Shown here piece by piece: positions 43,663 through 52,235 of a stretch of 64,000 bases of DNA. Under the pieces are notes generated by a model. That model saw only the letters and a list, made by a program, of their open reading frames with translations, did no database searches and was not told where the DNA came from. Source of the DNA: JAICKM01 sp038228295 (GTDB lineage: Bacteria; Chloroflexota; Chloroflexia; QHBQ01; JAICKM01); assembly GCA_038228295.1 (NCBI GenBank), contig JBBRPH010000001.1, positions 1-64,000 of the forward strand, in the 5' to 3' direction. The position numbers and the translations under genes are program-made. Position 1 is the stretch's first letter; the number at the start of each line of letters is the position of its first letter.

Positions 43663-43691
43663 ATTATACCCGATTTAAGGGGATTTGTCCA
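43663..43691 (-). promoter_or_regulatory. Promoter of the HhH/XPB/Bax1-like operon
   Basis: On the minus strand TGGACA (43691-43686), a 17-nt spacer and TATAAT (43668-43663). Transcription should start near 43656 inside the palindrome, giving a leader of about 78 nt. Confidence 0.8.
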
Positions 43692-43824
43692 ACAAAAAGG
43701 GAATATGTCGCTCGGAAATCAAGTTTCGGTTCTACTATAAATATCCGAATAGGGAGCGGAAAGCGGAAGCGCCAAGCGCGCAGACCGTGAGTGCCTACAC
43801 CCACAATTAAGGATAAGGAACACT

Positions 43825-44001
43825 ATGAGCGCCAGGCAAAACAACCGTGTGATCTGGGGATTGATGGGCGCACTAGCGGCGCTGGGCGTAACCGGATTTA
43901 CCGGCGGCTGGGGCAGCCCGACAGTGCATATCCTGGGCGTGTTGGTCGTGCTACTAGGGCTGTATCAAGGGTTGAAGCGGCGGGGGACAGGGCGCGACTA
44001 A
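43825..44001 (+). CDS. 58-residue two-helix membrane protein
   Basis: A short gene with a good ribosome-binding site (AAGGA, 6 nt before the ATG at 43825) and a strong terminator right after the stop. The product has two hydrophobic segments (VIWGLMGALAALGVTGFTGG and VHILGVLVVLLGLYQGL) joined by a short Gly/Trp/Ser/Pro turn and ends with basic residues (KRRGTGRD), so the ends should be cytoplasmic. Isolated small two-helix proteins of this kind are often regulators of larger membrane proteins, but no partner can be named. The overlapping longer frame at 43791 is a shadow. Confidence 0.65.
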   Translation: MSARQNNRVIWGLMGALAALGVTGFTGGWGSPTVHILGVLVVLLGLYQGLKRRGTGRD

Positions 44002-44002
44002 G

Positions 44003-44049
44003 GCACAACACGGCCCTACCTCCGAGTAGGAAGCAGGGCCGTGTTGTGC
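44003..44049. terminator. Bidirectional terminator
   Basis: Perfect 15-bp arms, GCACAACACGGCCCT (44003-44017) and its complement (44035-44049), between the small membrane protein gene and the convergent YIP1 gene. Confidence 0.85.
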
Positions 44050-44076
44050 GGCAGCGGTGGTGTGGCGACCGCCCGG

Positions 44077-44706
44077 TTAGCCGAAGATACTGAGGAAGAC
44101 ACCCGTGATCAGGCCAATAATCAGGGCACCGATCACCGTGACCACGATGCCGATCACAATCGCGATAATCGCGTTCGTGCCGTCAAGGCGATGTACAGCC
44201 TGAAGGCTCAAATAGTAAAGATAGAACGAGTAGATAGCGAGGGCCAGACCGACCAAGCCACCCAGCACGGGCACAATGCCGACTAGGCTAGCGAGAACCG
44301 TAATCGGTGCCCAGATGGTAGACCAGACCCAAGCGTGTTCCATGAAGTTGCCGGTGCCCTTCATCGCACGTGCACCGAAGTAGAAGCCGGCCACACCAAC
44401 CAGGAAGCCCAGTGGCGTGCCGATCAAGCCGCTCAACAGGCCGGCAATCGGGTGGTGGGTAAAAATAAGGCCACCCAGCAAGTCCAAGATCATTGCCAGC
44501 ACCGTGACGATGCCGACGCTCATGATCAGGCGATTCTGCGTGGCGCGCGGCACTTCCGCCGCGTAGGTCGAAACCGCAGGCTTGGTCAGCGAGGTGATCC
44601 ACGAGTTGACCACGTCCATGAGGCCGGCTTGCCCAATCGCCGGACCGGGTGCGGGCGCTCCACCCATCGGGGCCGTCGGCCCTCCCTGCGTATAGTTATA
44701 TGACAT
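44077..44706 (-). CDS. YIP1-family membrane protein
   Basis: 209 residues from the ATG at 44706. A Gly/Pro/Ala N-terminal tail of 30 residues (MSYNYTQGGPTAPMGGAPAP) precedes a Yip1 domain with five helices: VGIVTVLAMILDLLGGLIF, LLSGLIGTPLGFLVGVAGFY, WSTIWAPITVLASLVGIVPV, GLVGLALAIYSFYLYYLSLQ and a Gly/Ile-rich final segment. Bacterial YIP1 proteins are integral membrane proteins of unknown role. The sequence AVHRLDGTNAI between the last helices is the usual family loop. The promoter is at 44870-44898, leaving a leader of about 157 nt. Confidence 0.85.
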   Translation of the reverse strand: MSYNYTQGGPTAPMGGAPAPGPAIGQAGLMDVVNSWITSLTKPAVSTYAAEVPRATQNRLIMSVGIVTVLAMILDLLGGLIFTHHPIAGLLSGLIGTPLGFLVGVAGFYFGARAMKGTGNFMEHAWVWSTIWAPITVLASLVGIVPVLGGLVGLALAIYSFYLYYLSLQAVHRLDGTNAIIAIVIGIVVTVIGALIIGLITGVFLSIFG

Positions 44707-44869
44707 TTCCCCCAGACTCCTTTCGCATATCCACACTCCCTAGCCGGGTACCTACCAAGAGGCCCGTGCCGAATAAATTGCCGCTGCCGTCCGCAGGCAG
44801 GCTAGTGAAGGAGAGGGCCGTCACACCCCATCGGGTGCCACAGAGAGGCTCATGCCCCGAAGCGCCCTT

Positions 44870-44898
44870 ATCCTAGCACACCTGCCTGGTGCTGTCAA
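44870..44898 (-). promoter_or_regulatory. Promoter for the YIP1 gene
   Basis: On the minus strand TTGACA (44898-44893), 17-nt spacer, TAGGAT (44875-44870). The remaining gap to the PAP2 gene at 45037 holds a T8 run (44938-44945) but no other feature I can name. Confidence 0.75.
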
Positions 44899-45036
44899 CA
44901 CTCTTAGGTACGGAATATGCTTGGCAAAAGTTACGTTTTTTTTCGATGGATCGCACTATCTCGGCAATATGGTCGAATGAAGCGATAGTTTAGGTGTTAT
45001 TTAACCAATTTCTTAAACCGAAAAGGAGGTCACGCC

Positions 45037-45792
45037 GTGCAAAAAAGTCGAACAAGTGACCCGGTAGCCGGGGTAACGACCCGCGCTGAGGCCCGCACAG
45101 AAGCCGCAACACATCACCATGCGCTGTTCCGGGGGCGGGCGATCCTGAGCATTGGATTCGTGTTGCTGGTAATGTTCGGGCTGCTGACGGCTGTTGTTGC
45201 CGGGCTGAAACCGGAGCAGTTTGATCTGCCGATCACTCAGCAAGTGCAGAAATTGAGTGCCGTCCCACCGTTGGATAGTCTACTCATTGCGGTGAGCGCG
45301 CCGGGCTTTGCGCCGTGGTCCTACGTAGTTCCCGCGCTGCTGGTGTTGGCCTGGGCGGCGGCGCGGCGCTTCGCCGAAGCGGCCTTCCTCGTTATTGCCA
45401 CGCTGGGAACAGCGGGGGCCGATGCCACCAAGGCCGTGATCCATCGTGCCCGGCCCACCGACGTGCTGGTTCATGTCGTCCACAACACCAACCTAGACGG
45501 GTCGAGTTTCCCCAGTAGCCATGTGGTCGAATACACGCTCGTGTTTGGCTTCTGCTTCTATCTGCTCGCTACACTGCTGAAACCAGGGGCGGGGCGAACT
45601 ATAGCAATGGCGCTCTGCGCGGCGCTAGTGATCCTGATCGGACCGTCGCGTATTGCCATGGGCCAGCATTGGGCCAGCGACGTGATCGGCGGCTATGCAC
45701 TCGGCTTCGGGCTGCTACTGCTGGTGGTTTGGGCCTATCGCGGCTGGGAGGCGCGTATCGCCGCACGCCAATCTGCGCTAGCCAAGAGCTGA
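45037..45792 (+). CDS. PAP2-family membrane phosphatase
   Basis: 251 residues from a GTG start with an ideal AAAGGAGGT 6 nt upstream. Six hydrophobic helices surround the three PAP2 signature blocks: KAVIHRARP (K-x6-RP), SSFPSSHVV (PSxH) and SRIAMGQHWASDVIGG (SR-x5-H-x3-D). The active site should face the outside of the membrane. Members dephosphorylate undecaprenyl pyrophosphate, phosphatidylglycerol phosphate or phosphatidic acid; recycling of the undecaprenyl carrier is the most common bacterial role. The next gene is a peptidoglycan carboxypeptidase with its own promoter, which fits a cell-wall theme. Confidence 0.92.
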   Translation: MQKSRTSDPVAGVTTRAEARTEAATHHHALFRGRAILSIGFVLLVMFGLLTAVVAGLKPEQFDLPITQQVQKLSAVPPLDSLLIAVSAPGFAPWSYVVPALLVLAWAAARRFAEAAFLVIATLGTAGADATKAVIHRARPTDVLVHVVHNTNLDGSSFPSSHVVEYTLVFGFCFYLLATLLKPGAGRTIAMALCAALVILIGPSRIAMGQHWASDVIGGYALGFGLLLLVVWAYRGWEARIAARQSALAKS

Positions 45793-45819
45793 CACCCGGC
45801 CTGCTAAGCAGAACCGGCC

Positions 45820-45848
45820 TTGCCGCCTATGGAGGGGCGTGCTATAAT
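45820..45848 (+). promoter_or_regulatory. Promoter for the carboxypeptidase gene
   Basis: TTGCCG at 45820-45825, 17-nt spacer, TATAAT at 45843-45848. The predicted leader is about 95 nt. Confidence 0.7.
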
Positions 45849-45949
45849 AAGGGCGACCGCGCAGACGTGACGGCTGTGCGGTGATATTCGTTTCTGCACC
45901 ACTCCCTGTCCGGGAGTCGCCGACCGCTTGAAGAGAGGGTGTCCTGCGC

Positions 45950-47587
45950 GTGCTAGCCTTTCATCGTTTCCTAGTAGTGCTGCTGCTCACCGTCAGCCTC
46001 AGCGCGACGGCAGGCTCGGCCCTTGTACACGCTGCTCCCGTGCCACAAACAGCACCCAGCCTGCCGGTCACGGCGGCCAAAGCGGGCATTGTGGTTGAGT
46101 ACCCCTCTGGGCGTATCCTCTACGAAAAAAATCCGCATAAACGCCTACCCATGGCAAGCACCACTAAAACCATGACCGCGTTGTTGACCTTGCAGCGCGT
46201 GTCAGTGAGCGATGTGGTTACAGCTACCGCCGATGATCTGGTGGGCGAGTCTACAATGGGCCTCAGTGAGGGTGAAAGTCAGACGGTGCGTGACACACTG
46301 TACGGCTTGATGCTACCGTCCGGCAACGACGCGGCGATGGTGCTGGCCCGTCATGTGGGGGCGGGCTTGCCCGGCCCGGCGGATAGCGACCCAATCGCCC
46401 GCTTTGTCGCGCTCATGAACCGGCAGGCCGCGCAAATGGGGTTAAACGACAGTCATTATGTCAACCCGCATGGGTTCGACGACCCTAATCACTACAGTTC
46501 CGCCTACGATTTGGCAAGTATTGCCTGGTACGATTTACACAACCCCATTTTCAACGAAATCATCAGTCACAGCTTCTATACAGTGCCGGGGCATGGCCTA
46601 GCCAACACTAACGAACTGCTGACCCGTTATCCGGGAGCCGACGGTGTGAAGACGGGTATGACCGATGCGGCCGGCAACTGTCTGGTCAGCTCCGCCACCC
46701 GCGACGGGCGACGGTTGATCTCGGTGACATTGGGCGAACCCTACGGCCATACCTACCCCGACACCATCGCCATGCTCGACTATGGCTTCGCGCGGCCGGC
46801 CCAAGTTATGAGTGAGACCCTGATCATCGCCGAACGAGCGCAAATGCTGGGTTATCTGGCCGTCGGGCTGCCCACGCCGTTGCCCACGCCGCGCCCTACC
46901 GAAGTGCCTCCCAGCCCCACCCCTGTCGCCCAATCGTTCCTCGGTGGCTTGCTACCCCAGGTCGCCGCCCCACAAGCGGGAGCAGCAACTATCCACGCAG
47001 GCACCCGCTCAGTAGGGCCGCCGGCGACCACCAGTGATACACCCGCGTGGCTCTGGTCGTTGCCCGCCCTGGCGGTCGGCGCGCTGCTGTTGTTGGGCTA
47101 CCGCCGGCGCAGTGTCGCACGCACTACGGCAACGCCGGCGGGGCCATCCGTTCCCATTACAATGGAATTCGTAGTCGCTACTGTGTCACCGGCCGCACCC
47201 GACCGCATCGCACACAAACGGGAAGCGAGTCGGCGCATGAAGTCGCCCGCCCCGGCCCCGCGCCGGCCAAACCTACTAGGCGAGACTGTAAGCGATCAAG
47301 CGACCCGCGCAGTGGCCCTGGCCTATCGCGGACAAGAGGGATCGAGCCTGGCGGAGTTCTTGAACGTCGTTAAGCACGATCCGGAGTTTACCTTCGCCAC
47401 AATAGCCGGCTTTTACGATATGCCGGCCGGCGGCTATCTGGCGTTAGCCCGCGCCTATTGGCAAGTGACCCGGCCACGCTATGCCGCCGCGCTGCTGCGC
47501 CTGGGCCTGGAAACCTATCCGGCCGACCGTCCACTGGCGCGCCTATTGGCCGAGATCGAAGGGTCGGAAACAAGTAGCGAATGCTGA
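45950..47587 (+). CDS. D-alanyl-D-alanine carboxypeptidase with C-terminal TM and helical tail
   Basis: 545 residues from a GTG start. After a signal peptide, the S11 peptidase domain shows all three motifs: SxxK in MASTTKTMTALL, SxN in PSGNDAAMVL and KTG in DGVKTGMTDAAGN. It trims the terminal D-Ala of peptidoglycan pentapeptides. Residues 295-360 are a Pro/Thr spacer; one transmembrane helix (WLWSLPALAVGALLLLGY) near 370 is followed by a cytoplasmic region. Its last 100 residues (LLGETVSDQATRAVALAYRG, ALARAYWQVTRPRYAAALL) look like TPR-type helices. Classical enzymes end in an amphipathic helix instead, so the cytoplasmic tail is unusual. Confidence 0.92.
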   Translation: MLAFHRFLVVLLLTVSLSATAGSALVHAAPVPQTAPSLPVTAAKAGIVVEYPSGRILYEKNPHKRLPMASTTKTMTALLTLQRVSVSDVVTATADDLVGESTMGLSEGESQTVRDTLYGLMLPSGNDAAMVLARHVGAGLPGPADSDPIARFVALMNRQAAQMGLNDSHYVNPHGFDDPNHYSSAYDLASIAWYDLHNPIFNEIISHSFYTVPGHGLANTNELLTRYPGADGVKTGMTDAAGNCLVSSATRDGRRLISVTLGEPYGHTYPDTIAMLDYGFARPAQVMSETLIIAERAQMLGYLAVGLPTPLPTPRPTEVPPSPTPVAQSFLGGLLPQVAAPQAGAATIHAGTRSVGPPATTSDTPAWLWSLPALAVGALLLLGYRRRSVARTTATPAGPSVPITMEFVVATVSPAAPDRIAHKREASRRMKSPAPAPRRPNLLGETVSDQATRAVALAYRGQEGSSLAEFLNVVKHDPEFTFATIAGFYDMPAGGYLALARAYWQVTRPRYAAALLRLGLETYPADRPLARLLAEIEGSETSSEC

Positions 47588-47802
47588 AATCTGCGAGCTG
47601 AAATTACCCTTGTGTAACCACACTGCGTGCGCCGGGGAACGTAAGCGCGCCTTTATCGCATTGATGAGGCAACGACAGAGAAACCTTACTAAACCTTACA
47701 CCATGGCACGAATCAGGCTACAACTTCTTCATAGCGTTGCCTTCCCTACACAGGGATAAGAGTAGGCACAATAAATCACTCTGTAGGGGAAAGAGGTAGG
47801 AT

Positions 47803-49308
47803 ATGAAGCACGGCACCCGTTTAGGGCTGATCCTGCTGGGGATCGCGCTGATTGGCGTATTGCTACCGACCGCAGCGGTGCGCGGGCGAATCGCTCGCCG
47901 GCCGGAAGCGCCGCAAAATACCTGCACGACTCAGTTCAGCGATGTGCCGGCTGATGCCTACTTCTACGATCCGGTCCTCTGGCTGGCCTGTCGAGGCAAT
48001 GTTAGTGGCTATGCCGACGGCAGTTATAACCCTTACGGCCCAACCACACGTGCCCAGTTGACCAAAATCGTCGTGGGCGTATATGGGTGGCCCTTGCTCA
48101 CGCCGCCCACAGCCCATTTCAATGATGTGCCGCGTGATAATATTTTCTATCCCTACATTGAGACTGCTTATGCACGCGGCATCATCAGTGGCTACTCCGA
48201 TGGAACCTTTCAACCGTCTAACCCGGTTAGTCGCGGCGCAATCAGCAAGATCGTCACCCTAGCCGCCGGCTGGACCGTGCAAAACCCGGCGAGCGGCCGC
48301 TTCAACGATGTGCCGCCCGGCACAACGTTTTACACCGCTGTCGAAACTGCCGCCGCGCACGGCATTCTGAGCGGCTACGGCGACGGCACCTTCCAGCCCT
48401 ATAGCCCAGCTACACGCGGCCAAGTTGCCAAGATCATCTACCGAGCGTTCAATCTCGGCTGCGCCATGTTTCCGGCAGACAACATCTGGAACCGCGACAT
48501 CTCAACCGTGCCGGTCCACCCGAACTCGAAAATGTATTTGGTGAGCATAGGCCTGAGCGGCGCGCTGCATCCCGACTTTGGTTCGGGCCTCTATCAGGGT
48601 GCGCCGCTTGGCATCCCCTGGACGACCGTGGCCGGCAGTCAACCGAACGTACCGGTAATCTTCCGCTATGTTCAGGAGAGTGATCCCGGTCCTTATCCCA
48701 TCCCCACTGCCGCGCCGGTGGAACTCGGTTCATCCGACCGCCATGTGCTGCTGGTGGATCAAGCAAACGATTGCACGCTCTACGAAACCTTCGCTTCCTA
48801 TCCCCAGCCCGACGGGAGCTGGCGCGCCGGGTCGGGAGCGCATTGGAACCTCAACTCCAACGCACTCCGCCCCGATAGTTGGACCTCCGCTGATGCCGGT
48901 GGGTTGCCGATCCTGCCGGGCTTGGTACGCTACGAAGAAGTGCAAAGCGGCGTAATTAATCACGCTCTGCGCTTTACGGCCTATACCAACAACGCGCACC
49001 TGTGGCCGGCGCGCCACGATGCGGGCGCTAATAACCCCCTGCTACCGCCGATGGGCTTGCGCCTACGGCTCAAAGCCGATGTAGACATCTCCGGCTATCC
49101 GCCCGGCGATCAAGTGATCCTAACCGCGCTCAAACACTATGGGATGTTCGTGGCCGATAATGGGCAAAACTGGTTTATTAGCGGAGTGCAAGACGAGCGC
49201 TGGGATAATGATCTGCTCGGCCAAATGCGCGGCATCCATGGTAGCGATTTTGAGGCTGTGGACGAATCGGGCCTGATGATCAATCCGGATTCGGGGCAAT
49301 CCCGCTAA
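47803..49308 (+). CDS. Secreted protein with N-terminal SLH repeats and a conserved unnamed domain
   Basis: 501 residues. Signal peptide 1-25; three SLH repeats in residues 40-215 (FSDVPADAYFYDPV...GNVSGYADGSYNP; FNDVPRDNIFYPYIE...GIISGYSDGTFQP; FNDVPPGTTFYTAVE...GILSGYGDGTFQP). The remaining 285 residues start FPADNIWNRDISTVPVHPNS and contain LHPDFGSGLYQGAPLGIPW, SDRHVLLVDQANDCTLYETF and HYGMFVADNGQNWFISG. This domain recurs in actinobacterial and Chloroflexota exoproteins without a name I can give; acidic and His residues could form an active site. Here the anchor is at the N-terminus, unlike the other SLH proteins in the window. Confidence 0.85.
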   Translation: MKHGTRLGLILLGIALIGVLLPTAAVRGRIARRPEAPQNTCTTQFSDVPADAYFYDPVLWLACRGNVSGYADGSYNPYGPTTRAQLTKIVVGVYGWPLLTPPTAHFNDVPRDNIFYPYIETAYARGIISGYSDGTFQPSNPVSRGAISKIVTLAAGWTVQNPASGRFNDVPPGTTFYTAVETAAAHGILSGYGDGTFQPYSPATRGQVAKIIYRAFNLGCAMFPADNIWNRDISTVPVHPNSKMYLVSIGLSGALHPDFGSGLYQGAPLGIPWTTVAGSQPNVPVIFRYVQESDPGPYPIPTAAPVELGSSDRHVLLVDQANDCTLYETFASYPQPDGSWRAGSGAHWNLNSNALRPDSWTSADAGGLPILPGLVRYEEVQSGVINHALRFTAYTNNAHLWPARHDAGANNPLLPPMGLRLRLKADVDISGYPPGDQVILTALKHYGMFVADNGQNWFISGVQDERWDNDLLGQMRGIHGSDFEAVDESGLMINPDSGQSR

Positions 49309-49343
49309 TCTCCCAGTATCCGCCACGACAGGAGCAATCCCCG

Positions 49344-50288
49344 ATGAGTGAATGGCGTAGGGGTGTATTACGTGCGCCCCGTGAGTTTCAGCTACAGAGC
49401 GACCCCTTGCCCCAACCAGGGCCGGGCGAGTTGCTAGTGCGGGTGCGTGCTTGCGGCATCTGCGGCTCAGATACCCCGGTCTGGCACGGCCTTCCCTGGG
49501 CGCAGTATCCCTACGATCCCGGTGCGCCGGGTCACGAAATTTGCGGCTGGGTGGAGAGTGGCGAAGCCGTCGGCCAATATGTGACCGGGCTGGCAAGCGG
49601 CGGCTATGCCGACCATGTGCTAATGCAGGCCGCCGAGACGGTGCCTATACCGGCGGCGCTGGCTGATCAGTTGGTGATTGGCGAGCCGATGGGCTGCGCG
49701 GTTAACGTGGTGGAGCGGGCCACTATCGGGCCTGCGGACCGGGTGGTGGTGCTGGGCCTAGGCTTTATGGGCAGCTTAATCCTGCAATTAGCCCGCCTAA
49801 AAGGGCCACAGGCACTGATCGCAGTCGCACGCCACGAGTCAAGCCGCCCCCTGGCCCAAGCAGCGGGCGCAGACACGTTTATCGCGCTGGAATCGCGCGA
49901 ACCGGTGGGCGCGGTGTGGGATCGGCTCGGCGACGGTATGGCGTCAGTGGTCATCGAATGCACCGGAAAGCAAGAGACGCTCGATATCGCCACGAACCTG
50001 ACCGGCACGCGCGGTCGCCTGGTGATCGCCGGTTATCATGCCGACGGGCAGCGCACGGTAAATATGCAACTCTGGAACTGGAAGGGGCTAGACGTGATCA
50101 ACGCGCACGAGCGTGATCCGCAGGTCTATCTAGCAGGCATTCGGCAAGCGCTGGCGCTCTGGGCAGCGGGCACGATTGCCCCCGACCGGCTAATCACCCA
50201 TACAGTACCGCTTGACGCGATCAACGATGGGTTCCGGCTGGCGGCCGACCGCGTGCCGGGGGTGGTCAAAGTGGCGGTGCTGCCGTGA
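49344..50288 (+). CDS. MDR-family alcohol/polyol dehydrogenase
   Basis: 314 residues. Catalytic zinc ligands are in ACGICGSDTPVWHG and APGHEICGWVE; the NAD(P) site is VVVLGLGFMGSLILQLARL. The four-Cys structural zinc lobe is missing, so the protein is shorter than classical ADH. The set of motifs suits sugar or inositol dehydrogenases. Its last codons overlap the next start (GTGA), an arrangement typical of two enzymes acting on the same substrate. The start is 35 nt after the SLH gene, but a shared transcript is only possible. Confidence 0.87.
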   Translation: MSEWRRGVLRAPREFQLQSDPLPQPGPGELLVRVRACGICGSDTPVWHGLPWAQYPYDPGAPGHEICGWVESGEAVGQYVTGLASGGYADHVLMQAAETVPIPAALADQLVIGEPMGCAVNVVERATIGPADRVVVLGLGFMGSLILQLARLKGPQALIAVARHESSRPLAQAAGADTFIALESREPVGAVWDRLGDGMASVVIECTGKQETLDIATNLTGTRGRLVIAGYHADGQRTVNMQLWNWKGLDVINAHERDPQVYLAGIRQALALWAAGTIAPDRLITHTVPLDAINDGFRLAADRVPGVVKVAVLP

Positions 50289-51268
50289 CGCGCCTCGGCT
50301 TCGTAGGCGTGGGGCACCTAGGCCAAGCTCTGCTCCAAGCAGCAGCGGCGCTAGGGCCGGACTTGCAGCCCGTGGCGATTGCCGACCCCTGGCCGGGCAG
50401 TCTGGCGGCAGCGGCGGGGCTAGTCTCCGACTTACAGTGTTACGAAAGTTATGAGGCCATGCTTGATCGGGCCGCCCTCGACGCAGTAGTGATCAGCACC
50501 CCCACTTATCTACACTTGCCGCAAGCGACAGCGGCGCTGGAACGGGGGCTGCCGGTACTGCTGCAAAAGCCGATTGCGCTGGACGGGGCCGAAGCGGATC
50601 AATTGCTGACGGCGGCAGCGCAACACAGCGGCCGCCTACTGGTGGATTACAGCTACCGCTACACCGCGAGTGCTGCCGCCGTCCACAGCGCTATCGCCGC
50701 CGGAGCATTGGGGCGACCGTTGGCGGTCGAGGCGCGCTTCCACAATATCTGGGGGCCGGGCCAGGGCTGGTTTTTCCGCCGCAGCACGGCCGGGGGGGGT
50801 GCGCTGCCCGATCTGGGCGTACATCTACTCGATCTGGCGCTCTGGCTGCTTGATTTCCCGCCCACCGCGATCACCGCCGCCCATCTGACGCGCGGTGGCT
50901 ACCCACTGCGTGAGGCCGACGATCCCGATGCGGTCGAGGATTTCGCCGTACTGAGCGGCAGCATCGGGGCTGCGTCGCTGGATTGCGCGGTTAGTTGGCA
51001 GGCCCAGCTGGCGCAGAGTGAGATCCGCCTAACCCTCTACGGCAGCGCAGGCACGCTGATCTGGCGTAATCGTGCGGGCAGCTTTTTCGACTTTGAGGCG
51101 GTTGAGGCGCACAACAACGCCGAGCGCAGCTTAACACAAGAAACCACCGACCTCCGCACCGCCACTCTGCGCGCCTTCCACGCCGGCCTCACCGGCCCCG
51201 CGCCCGATCTCGCCCTCTACGCTGTGGTGCCGCACCTCATTGACACCGCGTTCCGCCTAGCCGAATAG
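50285..51268 (+). CDS. Gfo/Idh/MocA-family oxidoreductase
   Basis: 327 residues from a GTG that overlaps the preceding stop (GTGA). The N-terminal Rossmann domain starts LGFVGVGHLGQALLQAA; AVVISTPTYLHLPQATAAL and VLLQKPIALDGAEADQLL give the conserved EKP-like motif (here QKP); the C-terminal domain carries GGGALPDLGVHLLDLALWLL with the catalytic-type Asp and His. Enzymes of this family oxidise or reduce sugars and inositols with NAD(P). The tandem with an MDR dehydrogenase suggests a two-step epimerisation or oxidation of a sugar or polyol. No transporter is next to it to reveal the substrate. Confidence 0.9.
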   Translation: MTRLGFVGVGHLGQALLQAAAALGPDLQPVAIADPWPGSLAAAAGLVSDLQCYESYEAMLDRAALDAVVISTPTYLHLPQATAALERGLPVLLQKPIALDGAEADQLLTAAAQHSGRLLVDYSYRYTASAAAVHSAIAAGALGRPLAVEARFHNIWGPGQGWFFRRSTAGGGALPDLGVHLLDLALWLLDFPPTAITAAHLTRGGYPLREADDPDAVEDFAVLSGSIGAASLDCAVSWQAQLAQSEIRLTLYGSAGTLIWRNRAGSFFDFEAVEAHNNAERSLTQETTDLRTATLRAFHAGLTGPAPDLALYAVVPHLIDTAFRLAE

Positions 51269-51280
51269 CAGGCGTGAAAG

Positions 51281-51309
51281 TTGACAAGCCTCCGCATGGC
51301 GTGTAAGAT
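51281..51309 (+). promoter_or_regulatory. Consensus-like promoter
   Basis: TTGACA at 51281-51286, 17-nt spacer, TAAGAT at 51304-51309; predicted leader about 62 nt before the ATG at 51378. Confidence 0.75.
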
Positions 51310-51377
51310 AGGGGCCGGTCGGCAGCCCAGACACCCCGACCGATGCAACCCTGACTCAGCGCAGCAGAGGAACAGGC

Positions 51378-52157
51378 ATGATCGGCTACTATGTGCTGGC
51401 CTTCGATGGCGAGCTGTTCGAGCAAACCCTTTACCCGGCAGTTTGGCGGGCGTATTATCGTAATGACTGGACGGCACTGGCGGCACTAACCGGCGATTAC
51501 CCGCTGCTGGCGCGCTATGAGCAATACGCCCAGAACTGGGCGCATATCGGCTGCCGTCGTCCGCTCAAGCACTATACCACCGGCATTTGCGAATATAATA
51601 CCAAGTCGCCTGGCCTGGCCCATGTCGAGCCTCCCACCTCGGCAACCGATAACGCACAGCACTGGGGCACGGTGATCGATCTGCTCGAACGCAAAGGCCG
51701 TTGCACGCTGCTGGATGTACCCTGTGGCGAAAACCGCATCATCCACCCCGACCTGATCGATCTCTGCCGCTTCAAGACCGCCGCCGGCCTCTCATGGGAA
51801 CTCGGCACCCCGGCCCAACGCGCCTTCATCCACCCCCCGCCCACCGACGACCACTACACCACCTTTGTCGATCTGGTGGCCGGCGCGCTGACTGCGGCGG
51901 TCGCTTTGGCCCTCGCCGACTTGCGCTTGCTACATAAATTGGCCGCCGCCTTCCGCGCCGACCTGGAATTGCATTACACCGGCGACCAGGCCGGCTTTCT
52001 CGGCTACCTAACGGCGACGGAAGCAGGTGGGTTATGCGGGGCGTTGGCCGGCATCACGCTGGCCGACAGTGCGGCACAGGCATACCTCGAATGCCTGCGC
52101 GGCTTCCTACGCGACGGCCGCGACCACAGCAGCGGCCTGTTGCTCGAAGTGGCGTGA
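51378..52157 (+). CDS. Protein of unknown function
   Basis: 259 residues starting at an ATG with GAGGAACA about 8 nt upstream. I do not recognise a family. Notable parts are YPAVWRAYYRNDWTALAAL, HIGCRRPLKHYTTGICEYNT and TLLDVPCGENRIIHPDLIDL, which might suggest a nucleotide- or metal-binding site but matches no motif I can name. The C-terminal third is helical and Ala/Leu-rich (AVALALADLRLLHKLAAAF). No signal peptide or membrane helix is evident. It has its own promoter and ends at a heptamer-type hairpin. Confidence 0.7.
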   Translation: MIGYYVLAFDGELFEQTLYPAVWRAYYRNDWTALAALTGDYPLLARYEQYAQNWAHIGCRRPLKHYTTGICEYNTKSPGLAHVEPPTSATDNAQHWGTVIDLLERKGRCTLLDVPCGENRIIHPDLIDLCRFKTAAGLSWELGTPAQRAFIHPPPTDDHYTTFVDLVAGALTAAVALALADLRLLHKLAAAFRADLELHYTGDQAGFLGYLTATEAGGLCGALAGITLADSAAQAYLECLRGFLRDGRDHSSGLLLEVA

Positions 52158-52235
52158 AACGTGATGTGCTGTTAGACATACGCTAACGCTACCCACCAGT
52201 CTCCAGCGCTTCACATTCCACGCTTCATCACGTTA
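52153..52235. repeat. Heptamer-periodic element between convergent genes
   Basis: GCGTGAA-ACGTGAT on the left and CGCTTCA, CATTCCA, CGCTTCA, TCACGTT on the right, in 7-nt register. CGTGATG pairs with CATCACG. It overlaps the stop codon regions of both flanking genes and may act as a terminator. Confidence 0.65.
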
